From assembly GCA_947311485.1 (NCBI GenBank), contig CAMZLM010000007.1, positions 1 through 64,000 on the forward strand: a stretch of DNA of 64,000 nt, in the 5' to 3' direction. Shown piece by piece: positions 48,545 through 59,841 of the stretch (its first letter is position 1; each line of letters starts with the position of its first letter). Position numbers and translations under genes: made by a program. The DNA is from an uncultured Paracoccaceae bacterium (GTDB lineage Bacteria > Pseudomonadota > Alphaproteobacteria > Rhodobacterales > Rhodobacteraceae). A model generated the notes under the pieces. The model did not search any database and was not told where the DNA came from. It was given only the letters and a program-made list of their open reading frames with translations.

Positions 48545-50421
48545 TATCCGGCCTGCTTGAATTTATTCCGTTGCAACATCTTTTTGGCGGCGCGCGGGTC
48601 ATTGTCAAACAGCGCGGCCAGTTGTTCGGTGATCACACCGGCCAATTGTTCCGCATCGGTAATCGTCACCGCGCGGTCGTAATAGCGGGTCACATCGTGG
48701 CCGATACCGATGGCAATCAATTCCACCTGTTTGCGTTTTTCCACCATGGCAATCACATCGCGCAGGTGTTTTTCAAGAAAGCTGGCGGAATTCACCGACA
48801 GGGTGGAGTCATCCACCGGCGCACCATCGGAAATCACCATCAGAATGCGGCGCTGTTCCTGCCGACGGCACATGCGGTTATGCGCCCATTCCAGTGCTTC
48901 GCCGTCGATGTTTTCTTTGAGCAGCCCCTCTTTCATCATCAGCCCCAGATTGGGCCGCGAACGCCGCCAGGGTGCATCGGCCCCCTTGTAGATGATGTGG
49001 CGCAGATCGTTCAGGCGGCCCGGATTGGCGGGGCGGCCTTCTTGTAGCCATTGTTCGCGGCTCTGCCCGCCTTTCCACGCGCGGGTGGTAAAACCGAGGA
49101 TTTCGCATTTCACCTGACAACGTTCCAGCGTGCGCGCCAGCACATCGGCACAGATCGCCGCAATTGAAATCGGGCGTCCACGCATGGAGCCGGAATTGTC
49201 GATCAGCAGGGTAACGATCGTATCTTTGAATTCCGTGTCCTGTTCCACTTTGAACGACAGCGGCGTGGTCGGGTTGGCGACAACCCGCGCCAGACGGCCC
49301 GCATCCAGAATGCCTTCTTCCTGATCAAACGACCACGACCGGTTCTGTTGCGCCTGAAGTCGGCGTTGCAATTTGTTGGCCAGCCGCGACACCGCCCCCT
49401 TGAGCGGTTCCAGCTGTTGATCCAGATAGGTCCGCAGGCGTTCCAGTTCGGCGGGCTCGGCCAGATCTTCGGCCTTGATTTCCTCGTCGAATTTGGTGGT
49501 AAAGGCGGTGTAATTCGGGTCTGCCTCGGAACGCGGGGCAGGGGGGGGATCCAGCGGCGGTTCCCCGTCCGGCGTTTCCATTTCCTCGCCTTCGTCCAGA
49601 TCGTCCATGTCGGCGGATGACATTTGTGCCATCTGCTGTTCCATGCTGGTTTGCTGGTCGTCCTGCGCCTGTTCCTCGTCGTCCTCGCCGGACTCTTCGT
49701 CGCCGTCTTCCTGATCGGGCTGTTCCTGATCCTCTTGTTCTTCTTCGGCTTCTTCCTGATCTTCGTCATCCAGATCGGGGTCGTCACCCAGTTCGTCGCT
49801 ATAGCCCAGATCGGCAATCAACTGGCGGGCAAACCGTGAAAATTCGGCCTGATCGGTCAGGGTGTCGTTTAATTGCGCCAGATTGTCCCCGATGCGGGCA
49901 TCAAGGGTTTCGCGCCACAGATCAACCGCGTTTTCCATGGCGGGGGGTAAATCGCGCCCGGTGGCCAGTTGCCGGATGTAATAGCCAAGCGCGGCCTGCA
50001 TCGGCACCTGTTCCAGCGAATTCGCCTGATCGTAACCGGATTTTACCGCCGCCTGTTCCAGCACCGCATTGATGTTGCCGCTGGTGCCGGGCATCGCGCG
50101 GGAACCGACGGCCTCGCAGCGGGCGGTTTCCAGCGATTCATACAGGCCGCGCGCTGTGTCGCCCTGCGGGGCGTAACGGGCGTGGGTGGCCTCGTTATGA
50201 AACCGTAACCGCAGCGCCATGGCATCGGCGGTGCCGCGCGCGTGCAGGACCTCGGCCTTGCTCAGGCGGCGGGTGACTTGCGGCAGGCGCATGCTGTCGT
50301 TGGTCACACCGGACGGGTCCACCGTATAGGAAACGGTCATATCCGGCGTGTTGGCCATGGCCTTGGTGGCTTCGCCCAAGGCTTTTTTGAACGGGTCGGC
50401 GGGGTTGTCGTTCTGTGTCAT
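48544..50421 (-). CDS. cobT: Cobaltochelatase subunit CobT
   Basis: Acidic middle region, VWA domain ([48 protein letters not shown]). Confidence 0.96.
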   Translation of the reverse strand: MTQNDNPADPFKKALGEATKAMANTPDMTVSYTVDPSGVTNDSMRLPQVTRRLSKAEVLHARGTADAMALRLRFHNEATHARYAPQGDTARGLYESLETARCEAVGSRAMPGTSGNINAVLEQAAVKSGYDQANSLEQVPMQAALGYYIRQLATGRDLPPAMENAVDLWRETLDARIGDNLAQLNDTLTDQAEFSRFARQLIADLGYSDELGDDPDLDDEDQEEAEEEQEDQEQPDQEDGDEESGEDDEEQAQDDQQTSMEQQMAQMSSADMDDLDEGEEMETPDGEPPLDPPPAPRSEADPNYTAFTTKFDEEIKAEDLAEPAELERLRTYLDQQLEPLKGAVSRLANKLQRRLQAQQNRSWSFDQEEGILDAGRLARVVANPTTPLSFKVEQDTEFKDTIVTLLIDNSGSMRGRPISIAAICADVLARTLERCQVKCEILGFTTRAWKGGQSREQWLQEGRPANPGRLNDLRHIIYKGADAPWRRSRPNLGLMMKEGLLKENIDGEALEWAHNRMCRRQEQRRILMVISDGAPVDDSTLSVNSASFLEKHLRDVIAMVEKRKQVELIAIGIGHDVTRYYDRAVTITDAEQLAGVITEQLAALFDNDPRAAKKMLQRNKFKQAG

Positions 50422-50493
50422 GGGGAAGGTTTCCCTTGGTAACTGTTTCGCCCGGAATTGGACGCGCCCGACTGTACAGGCGCGCCTGTACTC

Positions 50494-51477
50494 TTACCCC
50501 AAACTGACGCTGGCGGCGCTTTCGGGCAGTTCTTCGTCAAAACAACGCTGATAGAATTCGGCCACGGTCTGGCGTTCCAGTTCGTCACATTTATTCAGAA
50601 AGGACAGACGAAAGGCAAAGCCGGTGTTGCGGAAAATCGTGGCATTTTGTGCCCAGTTGATCACTGTACGCGGTGACATCACCGTGGACAGATCGCCATT
50701 CTGAAAGGCGCTGCGGGTCAGATCGGCCACTGTCACCATCCGCGAGATGGTCTTGCGGCCTTCTTCGGTGTTGTAGATCGGGTTTTTCGACAGCACGATT
50801 GCGGTTTCCGCGTCATGGGACAGATAGTTCAGCGTCGCCACCAGTGACCAGCGGTCCATTTGTGCCTGATTGATTTGCTGGGTGCCGTGGTACAATCCGG
50901 TTGTGTCCCCCAGACCCACCGTATTGGCGGTGGCGAACAGGCGGAAAGACGGGTGCGGGGTGATGACTTCGTTCTGATCCATCAGGGTCAGCTTGCCGTC
51001 GTGTTCCAGAACCCGCTGGATCACAAACATCACATCGGCGCGCCCGGCGTCGTATTCGTCAAACACAATCGCGGTGTTGGTGCGCAGGGCGGCGGGGAGG
51101 ATGCCTTCCTGAAATTCGGTTACCTGTTTGCCATCACGCAGTTTGATCGCGTCCTTGCCGATCAGGTCGATACGGGAAATATGGCTGTCGAGGTTCACCC
51201 GCACACAGGGCCAGTTCAACCGCGCTGCCACCTGTTCGATGTGGGTGGATTTACCGGTGCCGTGAAACCCCTGAATGATCACCCGCCGGTTATGGGTGAA
51301 ACCGGCCAGAATCGCCAGCGTGGTGTCCGGGTCGAATTTATAGGTCGGATCAATTTCCGGCACGCGGTCGCTGGCGGTTTCAAACCCCTTGACCTGCATG
51401 TCGCTGTCAATGCCGAAAACCTCGCGTACCGAAATATCCATTGTCGGGCGAAGTGTATCCATAGTTCCGTCAGCCAT
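50494..51477 (-). CDS. cobS: Cobaltochelatase subunit CobS (AAA+)
   Basis: [46 protein letters not shown]. Confidence 0.96.
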   Translation of the reverse strand: MADGTMDTLRPTMDISVREVFGIDSDMQVKGFETASDRVPEIDPTYKFDPDTTLAILAGFTHNRRVIIQGFHGTGKSTHIEQVAARLNWPCVRVNLDSHISRIDLIGKDAIKLRDGKQVTEFQEGILPAALRTNTAIVFDEYDAGRADVMFVIQRVLEHDGKLTLMDQNEVITPHPSFRLFATANTVGLGDTTGLYHGTQQINQAQMDRWSLVATLNYLSHDAETAIVLSKNPIYNTEEGRKTISRMVTVADLTRSAFQNGDLSTVMSPRTVINWAQNATIFRNTGFAFRLSFLNKCDELERQTVAEFYQRCFDEELPESAASVSLG

Positions 51478-51575
51478 AGTCTTTGTCCTGTCTTGGTTGC
51501 CCCATGGGCAAATTGCTTAACAGCTTAGTGATATATAATCCGCAGGCGTGCAAGGGGGGCAGGGTGATTTAACGC

Positions 51576-52880
51576 CTATCGCCCCAATCTGTCGCGCATG
51601 GCATACCATGACATCGCCAACACCAATCCGGGCCAGCGCAGCAGCGTGCCGCCGGGGAAACGCGGGCTTGGCGCCTGTTCCAGCACGTCGAAATCGCCCG
51701 CCTGACCGGCAATTGCATCGGCAGTGATCCGCCCTGCCAGCGTGGCCAGCGCCACCCCGTGACCGGAATAGCCCGATGCATTCAGGATGTTGCCGCCAAG
51801 ACGGGCAAAAACCGGCATTCGGTTCATGGTGATCGCCAGCGTGCCGCCCCAGGCGTAGTCGAGCTTCACCTTTGCCAGTTGCGGATAGACTTCGAGCATG
51901 GGTTTGCGCACCAGACCGCGAATATCGCGGGGGAATTTCCAGCCGTAACTCTCGCCGCCGCCCCAGAGCATCCGGTTATCGGCAGAGCGGCGGAAATAAT
52001 TCACCACGAATTTACTGTCGGCCACGGCGATATCCTTGCGGATCAGATCCGCAGCCCCATCGCCAAGCGGTTCGGTTGCCACGATAAAATTGTTGATCGG
52101 CATCACCCGCGCGGCGACCTGACCGTTCAGCCCACCGAGATATCCGTTGCACCCCAGCACCAGAAAATCCGCCTCTACCCGCCCGTGACGGGTGACAATG
52201 CTGACGGGGGTGCCTTCGACGATTTTGGATACTTCGGATTGCTCGTAAATCCGCACACCGGCCGCCGCCGCCGCGCGCGCCAGTCCCAGCGCGAAATTCA
52301 GCGGGTGGATATGGCAGGCCCCGTGATCCAGCGTGCCGCCATGGTAAACATCCGTCCCCATCAGATCACAACAGGCGTCTCGATCCAGCAATTCCAGTTG
52401 GTCGTACCCATAGCGGTCCTGCACAAACCGCGCCGAAGCATGGGCGTCCGGCACATCGCGCGCGTGCCAGTCGACATGCGCCACACCATCGCGCAGATCG
52501 CAGTGAATATCGTGTTCCGCAATCAGATCGCGCACACAGGTCACAGAATCGCGGGCAATTTCGAACAGGCGGCGGGCGTGCTCCGGCCCCTGCTGTTTTT
52601 CCAGATCGCGCTGGTCCTTGTTCCAGCCCCCGGCGACCTGCCCGCCGTTGCGCCCCGATGCGCCCCAACCGACACGCTGGGCCTCCAGCAGCACCACATC
52701 AAAGCCGCGTTTGGCCAGATGCAGCGCGCTCGACAATCCGGTAAACCCGCCGCCCACCACACAGACATCGGCCTTTTGCGTGCCTTTCAGCGCGGGGAAT
52801 GCGGGCAGGGTCTTGGCGGTGGCGGCATACCAGCTATCGGGATATTCGCCGCGCTTGTCGTTGGAATAGAGCAGGTTCAT
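51576..52880 (-). CDS. FAD-dependent oxidoreductase, PuuB/gamma-glutamylputrescine oxidase-like
   Basis: SWYAATAKTLPAFPALKGTQKADVCVVGGGFTGLSSALHLAKRGFDVVLLEAQRVGWGASGRNGGQ. Confidence 0.9.
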   Translation of the reverse strand: MNLLYSNDKRGEYPDSWYAATAKTLPAFPALKGTQKADVCVVGGGFTGLSSALHLAKRGFDVVLLEAQRVGWGASGRNGGQVAGGWNKDQRDLEKQQGPEHARRLFEIARDSVTCVRDLIAEHDIHCDLRDGVAHVDWHARDVPDAHASARFVQDRYGYDQLELLDRDACCDLMGTDVYHGGTLDHGACHIHPLNFALGLARAAAAAGVRIYEQSEVSKIVEGTPVSIVTRHGRVEADFLVLGCNGYLGGLNGQVAARVMPINNFIVATEPLGDGAADLIRKDIAVADSKFVVNYFRRSADNRMLWGGGESYGWKFPRDIRGLVRKPMLEVYPQLAKVKLDYAWGGTLAITMNRMPVFARLGGNILNASGYSGHGVALATLAGRITADAIAGQAGDFDVLEQAPSPRFPGGTLLRWPGLVLAMSWYAMRDRLGR

Positions 52881-52882
52881 GG

Positions 52883-54253
52883 CTATACATTCATCAGCAG
52901 GTGTTCACGTTCCCAAGGCGAAATCACCTGTTGGAATTCATCATATTCCATGCGTTTCGCGGCAATATAAACGCGGGTGAAATCCGGTCCCAGTAAATCC
53001 CAGAGCGGCTGGCATTCCTCCAGCTGCGCCAGCGCATCATAGAGCGACGGCGGAATATCGCGGTCCGCGTCATAGGCTTCGCCGGTGGCGGACGCGCGCG
53101 GGGTGAGCTGGCCTTTCATGCCCAGAAAACCACAGGCGAGCGAGGCCGCAATCCCCAGATAGGGGTTGCAATCCATGCCGGCCACACGGTTTTCCACCCG
53201 CCGGCCTTCGGGGGTGGAAATCGGCACGCGAATGCCGGTGGTGCGGTTGTCCTCGGCCCATTCCAGATTGATCGGTGCCGAGAAATTCGCCACATAGCGC
53301 CGGTAGCTGTTCACATAGGGCGCGATAAACGGGGTTGCCGCCGGCAGATAGGTTTGCATGCCGGCGATAAACTGGGTGAAGCGGTCCGTCGGGCCGCCAT
53401 CCGCATCGGTAAAGATATTCTTGCCGGTTTTGCTGTCCAGAATGGAATGGTGGATATGCATGGCCGAACCGGGTTGATCTGCCATCGGTTTTGCCATGAA
53501 GGTGGCAAAACAATTATGGCGCAGGGCGGCTTCCTTCAGCAGACGTTTGAAATAGAACACCTGGTCCGCCAGCTTGATCGCATCGCCATGTTGCAGGTTG
53601 ATTTCGATCTGGCCGGCCCCGCCTTCCTGAATGATGGTGTCGATCTCGAAGCCCTGTGCCTCGGCGAAATCATAGATATCGTCGATCACAGGGCCGTATT
53701 CATCAATCGCCGACATGGAATAGGCCTGCCGAGAAATCACCTGCCGCCCCGTGCGCCCCATGGGGGGTTCGATCGGGTGGTTGGGGTTGGTGTTTTGCTT
53801 GACCAGATAGAATTCCATTTCCGGTGCCACCACCGGCGACCAGCCTTCGGCCGCATAGGCATCCAGCACCCGTTTCAGCACGTTGCGCGGCACGGTTTCG
53901 ATCGGCTTGCCTTGCAGATCCGTTACATTATGGATGATTTGCAACGTCACATCCCCCGCCCAGGGCGCGGCGGTGGCGCTGTCGAAATCGGGTGTCAGCA
54001 CCATATCGCGTTCCGCGTACTGGTTTTCGATATCGTCGATTTCCACATAGGATCCGGTGATGGTCTGATAGAAAATCGCGTCCGACAAATACATCTGGTC
54101 CATCTTGCCGAATTTGCGCGCTGGCATGCATTTTCCACGGCTGGTGCCGGCGGTGTCGGCAATGATGCATTCGACCTCTTCCAGCCGTTTGCCTTGAATA
54201 TATTCCTGTGCCGCCGCAGGCAATTTTTCTGTCCAGTGTCCAGTATCAGCCAT
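52883..54253 (-). CDS. Glutamine synthetase family protein (PuuA/gamma-glutamyl ligase-like)
   Basis: VECIIADTAGTSRGKCMPARKF..GGAGQIEINLQHGDAIKLADQVFYFKRLLKEAA..RVAGMDCNPYLGIAASLACG. Confidence 0.92.
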   Translation of the reverse strand: MADTGHWTEKLPAAAQEYIQGKRLEEVECIIADTAGTSRGKCMPARKFGKMDQMYLSDAIFYQTITGSYVEIDDIENQYAERDMVLTPDFDSATAAPWAGDVTLQIIHNVTDLQGKPIETVPRNVLKRVLDAYAAEGWSPVVAPEMEFYLVKQNTNPNHPIEPPMGRTGRQVISRQAYSMSAIDEYGPVIDDIYDFAEAQGFEIDTIIQEGGAGQIEINLQHGDAIKLADQVFYFKRLLKEAALRHNCFATFMAKPMADQPGSAMHIHHSILDSKTGKNIFTDADGGPTDRFTQFIAGMQTYLPAATPFIAPYVNSYRRYVANFSAPINLEWAEDNRTTGIRVPISTPEGRRVENRVAGMDCNPYLGIAASLACGFLGMKGQLTPRASATGEAYDADRDIPPSLYDALAQLEECQPLWDLLGPDFTRVYIAAKRMEYDEFQQVISPWEREHLLMNV

Positions 54254-54935
54254 TGGTTTTCTCCTGCTTTAGCAAACGTTCAAACATATCGGCGACCTGT
54301 GCCTGTGCGGCTTTTGGCCCCAAATCCTGTGCGGCCTGTTCCAGCTGCGCATCCGGCACCAGCCCGCGCCCGCGTTTTTCGATCAGTTCCCGGACGAAAT
54401 CCGTGCCGAATTCCGGATGTGGCTGCATGGTCAACACCTTGTCCCCATAGGCCAGCACCGCATGTTCGCAAAAATCCGTGCTGCCAAGGGTTCGGGCATT
54501 GGCGGGCTTTTCAATCACCTGATCCTGATGCCAGGCATGCAGAGGCAGGGAACTGCCATCCTGCATCCGGTATTCCACATGGCCGATAGACCAGCCACCA
54601 TCGTATTTGGCGACCTTGCCACCCAGTGCCTGTGCAATGATCTGATGGCCAAAACAGACCCCGATCAGGGGCATGTCAGCGGCGAAGATATCCCGCACCA
54701 GCTGTTCCAGCGGCGCGATCCAGTCGTGATCCTCGTACACACCGAACCGTGAGCCGGTAATCAGCCAGCCGTCGGCCTCTTGCGGTGTGTCCGGGAATTC
54801 TCCGTCCAGAACTTTGTAAGTCCGAAAGCTGAAACCGCGACCGGCCAGCAATTTAACGAACATTTGGTCATATTCGCCAAAGTCATCGACAAGCATGTCC
54901 GGTGAGCGGCCGGTTTGCAGAATGCCTATTATCAT
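54246..54935 (-). CDS. Class I glutamine amidotransferase (PuuD-like)
   Basis: GWLITGSRFGVYEDHDWIAPLEQLVRDIFAADMPLIGVCFGHQIIAQALGGKV. Confidence 0.92.
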   Translation of the reverse strand: MIIGILQTGRSPDMLVDDFGEYDQMFVKLLAGRGFSFRTYKVLDGEFPDTPQEADGWLITGSRFGVYEDHDWIAPLEQLVRDIFAADMPLIGVCFGHQIIAQALGGKVAKYDGGWSIGHVEYRMQDGSSLPLHAWHQDQVIEKPANARTLGSTDFCEHAVLAYGDKVLTMQPHPEFGTDFVRELIEKRGRGLVPDAQLEQAAQDLGPKAAQAQVADMFERLLKQEKTNG

Positions 54936-54990
54936 TTTTCACCTGTATGACTGTGTTGTGACAGGGCTACCATTGCAGAGGGGTTTGGCG

Positions 54991-55018
54991 CAAGAATAAT
55001 TTGATCAAATTATTCTTG
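54991..55018. promoter_or_regulatory. Perfect 28-bp palindrome (candidate operator) in divergent promoter region
   Basis: CAAGAATAATTTGA|TCAAATTATTCTTG. Confidence 0.8.
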
Positions 55019-55068
55019 TCGGTTAGAAAGCACGCATCGCTTGGGCTTGTTTGTTGTTGGCAATCATG

Positions 55069-55096
55069 CTTTAAGCTTAAAGTGAATGGCCATTCA
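55069..55096. promoter_or_regulatory. Two abutting 14-bp perfect palindromes
   Basis: CTTTAAG|CTTAAAG (55069-55082) then TGAATGG|CCATTCA (55083-55096). Confidence 0.75.
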
Positions 55097-55114
55097 ATTA
55101 AATGAGGCAAGCCC

Positions 55115-56332
55115 ATGACCACCCCGACACTCAAAGCCAAAGACAAGCCCGATCTGGGATCCTTTCAGTGGGATGACCCGTTTTTGCTGGATGATCAGCT
55201 GGAAGAGGACGAACGCATGCTGCGCGATGCGTCGCGCGCCTATGCACAGGAAAAATTGCAGCCGCGTGTGATTGACGCCTATGCAAATGAAACCTGTGAT
55301 CCGGACATTTTCCGCGAGATGGGCGAAATGGGGCTGTTGGGGATTACGGTGCCGGAACAATACGGCGGTCTTGGCGCAGGATACGTGAGCTACGGGCTCG
55401 TCGCGCGCGAGGTCGAGCGGGTCGATTCGGGGTACCGGTCGATGATGTCGGTGCAAAGCTCGCTGGTGATGTATCCGATCTATGCCTATGGTTCCGAAGA
55501 ACAGCGGATGAAATACCTGCCCAAACTGGCCAGCGGTGAATACATTGGCTGTTTCGGATTGACCGAACCGGATGCGGGGTCCGATCCGGGCGGCATGAAA
55601 ACCGTGGCGAAAAAGACCGATGGCGGCTATGTGCTGAACGGATCGAAAATGTGGATTTCCAACAGCCCGATTGCCGATGTGTTTGTGATCTGGGCCAAAT
55701 CCGATGCGCATGGCGGCAAAATTCGCGGGTTTGTGCTGGAAAAAGGGATGAAAGGCCTGTCCGCGCCAAAAATCGAAGGCAAGCTCTCCTTGCGGGCGTC
55801 GATCACCGGTGAAATCGTGTTGCAGGATGTGGAGGTCAGCGAAGACGCGCTGTTGCCGCATGTGCAGGGGCTGAAAGGGCCGTTTGGCTGTTTGAACCGT
55901 GCGCGCTACGGTATCAGCTGGGGCGTTTTGGGGGCGGCGGAATTCTGCTGGCATTCGGCACGCCAATACGGGCTGGACCGGAAACAATTTGGCCGGCCTT
56001 TGGCGCAAACGCAGCTGTTTCAGAAGAAACTGGCGGATATGCAGACCGAAATCACCCTTGGTTTACAAGGTTCCCTGCGGATCGGGCGACTGCTGGATGC
56101 GGCCAATGCGGCACCGGAAATGATTTCGCTGATGAAGCGTAACAACTGTGGCAAGGCGCTGGAAATCGCGCGCATGTCGCGTGATATGCATGGCGGGAAC
56201 GGGATCAGTCAGGAATTCCAGATCATGCGCCACATGTGCAATCTGGAAACCGTCAACACCTATGAAGGCGCACATGATGTGCATGCGCTGATTCTGGGAC
56301 GGGCGCAGACCGGATTGCAGGCGTTCTTTTAA
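55115..56332 (+). CDS. Acyl-CoA dehydrogenase (glutaryl-CoA dehydrogenase-like)
   Basis: [86 protein letters not shown]. Confidence 0.93.
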   Translation: MTTPTLKAKDKPDLGSFQWDDPFLLDDQLEEDERMLRDASRAYAQEKLQPRVIDAYANETCDPDIFREMGEMGLLGITVPEQYGGLGAGYVSYGLVAREVERVDSGYRSMMSVQSSLVMYPIYAYGSEEQRMKYLPKLASGEYIGCFGLTEPDAGSDPGGMKTVAKKTDGGYVLNGSKMWISNSPIADVFVIWAKSDAHGGKIRGFVLEKGMKGLSAPKIEGKLSLRASITGEIVLQDVEVSEDALLPHVQGLKGPFGCLNRARYGISWGVLGAAEFCWHSARQYGLDRKQFGRPLAQTQLFQKKLADMQTEITLGLQGSLRIGRLLDAANAAPEMISLMKRNNCGKALEIARMSRDMHGGNGISQEFQIMRHMCNLETVNTYEGAHDVHALILGRAQTGLQAFF

Positions 56333-56349
56333 CGAACTCTTTAAATAAC

Positions 56350-56385
56350 CTTAAAAAGGGGGCGCGATTGGCCCCCTTTTTCGTG
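56350..56385 (+). terminator. Rho-independent terminator
   Basis: AAAAAGGGGGCgcgattgGCCCCCTTTTT. Confidence 0.85.
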
Positions 56386-56419
56386 AAATGGTCTGTTATT
56401 GCGTGAAATGGCCCGCGTT

Positions 56420-56794
56420 TTACATAAAGCCCAGCTCAAGGCGGGCTTCGTCGGACATCATATCCATACCCCATTGCGGCTCCCAGACCAGATTGACACT
56501 GACGGTTTGAACGCCGGGAACCGCCATTACGGCATCTTCGATCCAGCCGGGCATCTCGCCGGCAACCGGACAGCCGGGCGCGGTGAGCGACATGACGATG
56601 TCGACCACACCGTTGTCGTCGATCTCGATCGTGTAAACCAGACCAAGGTCGTAAATATTCACGGGAATTTCAGGGTCATGCACGGAACGGCAGGCCTCTA
56701 CCACTGCGTCATACAACGGGTGGTCGGTGGTGGAGGGTTTGATCAGCGGGGTGCCTTCCATGGGGGCGGGACTGGTGTTCATGGCGGTGCTCAC
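56420..56794 (-). CDS. SUF-system / MIP18-like (DUF59) protein
   Basis: VVEACRSVHDPEIPVNIYDLGLVYTIEIDDNGVVDIVMSLTAPGCPVAGEMPGWIEDAVMAVPGVQTVSVNLVWEPQWGMDMMSDEARLELGFM. Confidence 0.93.
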   Translation of the reverse strand: MSTAMNTSPAPMEGTPLIKPSTTDHPLYDAVVEACRSVHDPEIPVNIYDLGLVYTIEIDDNGVVDIVMSLTAPGCPVAGEMPGWIEDAVMAVPGVQTVSVNLVWEPQWGMDMMSDEARLELGFM

Positions 56795-56900
56795 TTGTGC
56801 TGGGGATTATTTCTTGAGTCTTTATATATGGTATTATTTCGAGGCTGTCCATGGCCCAAGCTGCGGCATATTGAAGGGGTTTCTGCCCGTCCGGTGCGGG

Positions 56901-57044
56901 ATGTCCCGGGGTGTTTACGTTAAATTAACCCTGGGTCTGCTAGTGACAGGGATGCTGCTTGCACTTTTATTACCCGAGTCGGGAGGGCGATTGACGAGAA
57001 TAGACTTGAATTCGGATGCGTTTGCGATACTCAACGCGCCATGA
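56901..57044 (+). CDS. Short single-TM protein overlapping tgt start
   Basis: [47 protein letters not shown]; stop overlaps tgt ATG (ATGA). Confidence 0.45.
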   Translation: MSRGVYVKLTLGLLVTGMLLALLLPESGGRLTRIDLNSDAFAILNAP

Positions 57045-58171
57045 CACAGAAATTTACCTTTGCCGTTGCCCAGCGTGACGGACGCGCGCGTACCGGTGTG
57101 ATCAACACTCCGCGCGGCGATATTCGGACACCGGCGTTCATGCCGGTGGGAACGGCGGCCACGGTCAAGGCGATGATGCCCGAAAGCGTGCGTGCAACGG
57201 GGGCGGATATCCTGTTGGGCAATACCTATCATCTGATGTTGCGCCCAGGGGCGGAGCGGGTGGCGCGTTTGGGCGGGTTGCACAAGTTTATGAACTGGGA
57301 TCGTCCGATCCTGACCGACAGCGGCGGATTTCAGGTCATGAGCCTGACGGCCCTGCGTAAAATGACCGAAGAAGGGGTGACCTTTCAAAGCCACATCGAC
57401 GGGTCCAAGCACCACCTGTCGCCGGAGCGGTCCATGGAAATTCAGGCGTTGTTGGGATCCGACATCGTTATGAGCTTTGATGAATGCACCCCGCATCCGG
57501 CGACCCACGAGGTGGCGCAAAAAAGCATGGAACTGTCGATGCGCTGGGCGCAACGATCCCGCGATGCCTTTGGCGATCGTCCGGGGCATGCGTTGTTCGG
57601 CATTCAGCAGGGCAGCACATTCGAGGATTTGCGCGCCCAAAGCGCCGACGCCTTGCGCCGGATTGAATTTGATGGCTATGCCATTGGGGGACTGGCCGTG
57701 GGCGAAGGTCAGGAAGCCATGTTCAAGGTGCTGGATTTCGCGCCGGGGCAATTGCCGCAGGACAAGCCGCGCTATTTGATGGGCGTGGGCAAGCCGGATG
57801 ATATCGTCGGGGCCGTGCAACGCGGTGTGGATATGTTTGATTGTGTGCTGCCCTCGCGGTCGGGGCGCACCGGACAGGCGCAAACCCGTGTCGGGGCGAT
57901 CAACCTGCGCAATGCACGCCACAAAGACGATCCGCGCCCGCTCGATGCGGAATGTACCTGCCCAACCTGCCGCAATTATTCGCGCGCCTATCTGCATCAT
58001 GTGGTGCGGGCGCAGGAAATGATCGCGGGTATGTTGTTGACTTGGCATAATCTGCATTACTATCAGGAGCTAATGTCCGGGCTGCGCGGCGCAATCAGAA
58101 CGCAGGGTCTGGACGGTTTTGTCGCGGATTTCCACGCGCGGCGCGCGCAAGGGGATATTGAACCGGTTTAG
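57041..58171 (+). CDS. tgt: tRNA-guanine transglycosylase
   Basis: [57 protein letters not shown]. Confidence 0.98.
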   Translation: MTQKFTFAVAQRDGRARTGVINTPRGDIRTPAFMPVGTAATVKAMMPESVRATGADILLGNTYHLMLRPGAERVARLGGLHKFMNWDRPILTDSGGFQVMSLTALRKMTEEGVTFQSHIDGSKHHLSPERSMEIQALLGSDIVMSFDECTPHPATHEVAQKSMELSMRWAQRSRDAFGDRPGHALFGIQQGSTFEDLRAQSADALRRIEFDGYAIGGLAVGEGQEAMFKVLDFAPGQLPQDKPRYLMGVGKPDDIVGAVQRGVDMFDCVLPSRSGRTGQAQTRVGAINLRNARHKDDPRPLDAECTCPTCRNYSRAYLHHVVRAQEMIAGMLLTWHNLHYYQELMSGLRGAIRTQGLDGFVADFHARRAQGDIEPV

Positions 58172-58350
58172 GTGGTTTTCCCCTGTTCCTGCCAGAACCG
58201 CGGTTTCACGCGGTAATTGCCCCCCTTGCGGGGCTTTTTGTCCTTGCAAGGGGGGGCTGACGCCAATACAAGGGCGACTGATTTCACAGGTTTCGCCCGT
58301 GCGCTTTTGTGCGGCCCGCCACAACACTAGAATGCTAAAAGGATGCCCTC

Positions 58351-59682
58351 ATGCAGGTTACTGAAACGCTCAACGAAGGCCTGAAACGCGCCTACACGAT
58401 TTCGATCCCCGCCAAAGAGCTGGAAGATAAAGTGAACGCCAAACTGGCAGAAGCGCAGCCTACCATTGAAATGAAAGGTTTCCGCAAAGGCAAAGTGCCT
58501 ATGGCGATGCTGAAAAAACAGTATGGTGCCTCTGTGATGGGCGAAGCCATGCAGGAAACTGTTGATGGCGCAATGAACGAGCATTTCGAAAAAACCGGCG
58601 ACCGTCCTGCAATGCAGCCCGACGTGAAAATGACCAACGAGAGCTGGAACGCAGGCGACGATGTCGAAGTGACACTGTCCTATGAGTGTCTGCCAGAGGT
58701 TACGGCCCCGGATTTTGCCAAGCTGAAACTGGAAAAGCTGGTTGTCAAAACCGACGACAGCGATGTTGACGAAGCTTTGGAAAATCTGGCCAGCACTGCA
58801 CAGGATTTCAAAGACCGCAAAAAAGGCTCCAAAGCCAAGGACGGCGATCAGGTCACCATCGATTTCCTCGGCAAAGTGGATGACGTGGCATTTGAAGGTG
58901 GCGCAGGCGACGATTACCCGCTGGTTCTGGGGTCAAACAGCTTTATCCCCGGTTTTGAAGAACAGCTGGTCGGGGCCAAAGCTGGCGAAGACGTAAAAGT
59001 GAATGTTAAATTCCCTGACGAATACGGTGCTGAAAATCTGGCGGGCAAAGACGCTGTTTTTGAATGCACTGTAAAAGCCGTGAAAGAGCCGGTAGCGGCA
59101 GAAATCAATGACGAATTGGCGGAAAAATTCGGCGCAGAGAGCTTGGATGATCTGAAAAAACAGATCACCGAGCGTCTGGAAGTGGAATATGCCGGCGCGG
59201 CACGCATGGTGATGAAGCGCGAAATGATGGACGAGCTGGACAAGCTGGTTGATTTCGATCTGCCGCCAACATTGGTAGAACAAGAAGCCGCACAAATCGC
59301 GCATCAGCTCTGGCATGAAGACAACCCCGAAGTTCAGGGCCATGATCACCCCGAAATCGAAACCACTGACGAGCACCGCAAATTGGCGGAACGTCGTGTG
59401 CGTTTGGGGCTGTTGCTGGCCGAGGTTGGCAAAATTCAGGAAATCAACGTGACCGAACAGGAAATGCAGGCCGCCGCCATGGAGCAGGCGCGCCAGTATC
59501 CGGGCCAAGAGCGTGAATTCTTTGAGTTCCTGAGCAAAAACGAGCAGATGCAACAGCAGATGCGCGCACCGATCTTTGAAAACAAGGTGATTGATTACAT
59601 CGCCGAACTGGCCGATGTGACAGAAAAAGAAGTTTCCAAAGACGAGCTGCAGAAAGCGGTTGAAGATCTAGAAGCTGAATAA
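58351..59682 (+). CDS. tig: Trigger factor
   Basis: [63 protein letters not shown]-like domain. Confidence 0.97.
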   Translation: MQVTETLNEGLKRAYTISIPAKELEDKVNAKLAEAQPTIEMKGFRKGKVPMAMLKKQYGASVMGEAMQETVDGAMNEHFEKTGDRPAMQPDVKMTNESWNAGDDVEVTLSYECLPEVTAPDFAKLKLEKLVVKTDDSDVDEALENLASTAQDFKDRKKGSKAKDGDQVTIDFLGKVDDVAFEGGAGDDYPLVLGSNSFIPGFEEQLVGAKAGEDVKVNVKFPDEYGAENLAGKDAVFECTVKAVKEPVAAEINDELAEKFGAESLDDLKKQITERLEVEYAGAARMVMKREMMDELDKLVDFDLPPTLVEQEAAQIAHQLWHEDNPEVQGHDHPEIETTDEHRKLAERRVRLGLLLAEVGKIQEINVTEQEMQAAAMEQARQYPGQEREFFEFLSKNEQMQQQMRAPIFENKVIDYIAELADVTEKEVSKDELQKAVEDLEAE

Positions 59683-59703
59683 TCAGCATCTTCGGAAGTT
59701 TAT

Positions 59704-59740
59704 CAAAAGGGCGTCCTGAGGGGCGCCCTTTTTCGATGCT
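59704..59740 (+). terminator. Rho-independent terminator after tig
   Basis: AAAAGGGCGtcctgagggGCGCCCTTTTTC. Confidence 0.8.
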
Positions 59741-59841
59741 CTTCTTTGAGGCACAATTTTAATAAAAATATTCCCAATCTTGAGTTGTCTGCAGCGCGCG
59801 GTTAGTACTGAAAAAAACGAAGTACAATTCGCAGGTGACGT

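Noticed and set aside
49600-49760. Repetitive tcc/tcg/ttc-rich DNA resembling a microsatellite
   Set aside because: Explained by the acidic Asp/Glu/Gln linker normally present in CobT.
49203-49817. 204-aa minus-strand ORF inside cobT, alternate frame
   Set aside because: Out-of-frame reading of the acidic CobT linker; cobT frame is certain.
51759-52970. 403-aa plus-strand ORF opposite the PuuB-like gene
   Set aside because: Antisense shadow ORF with His/Gln-rich translation.
53354-54589. 411-aa plus-strand ORF across the GS-like and amidotransferase genes
   Set aside because: Spans two well-supported minus-strand genes; low-complexity His/Arg-rich translation typical of a shadow frame.
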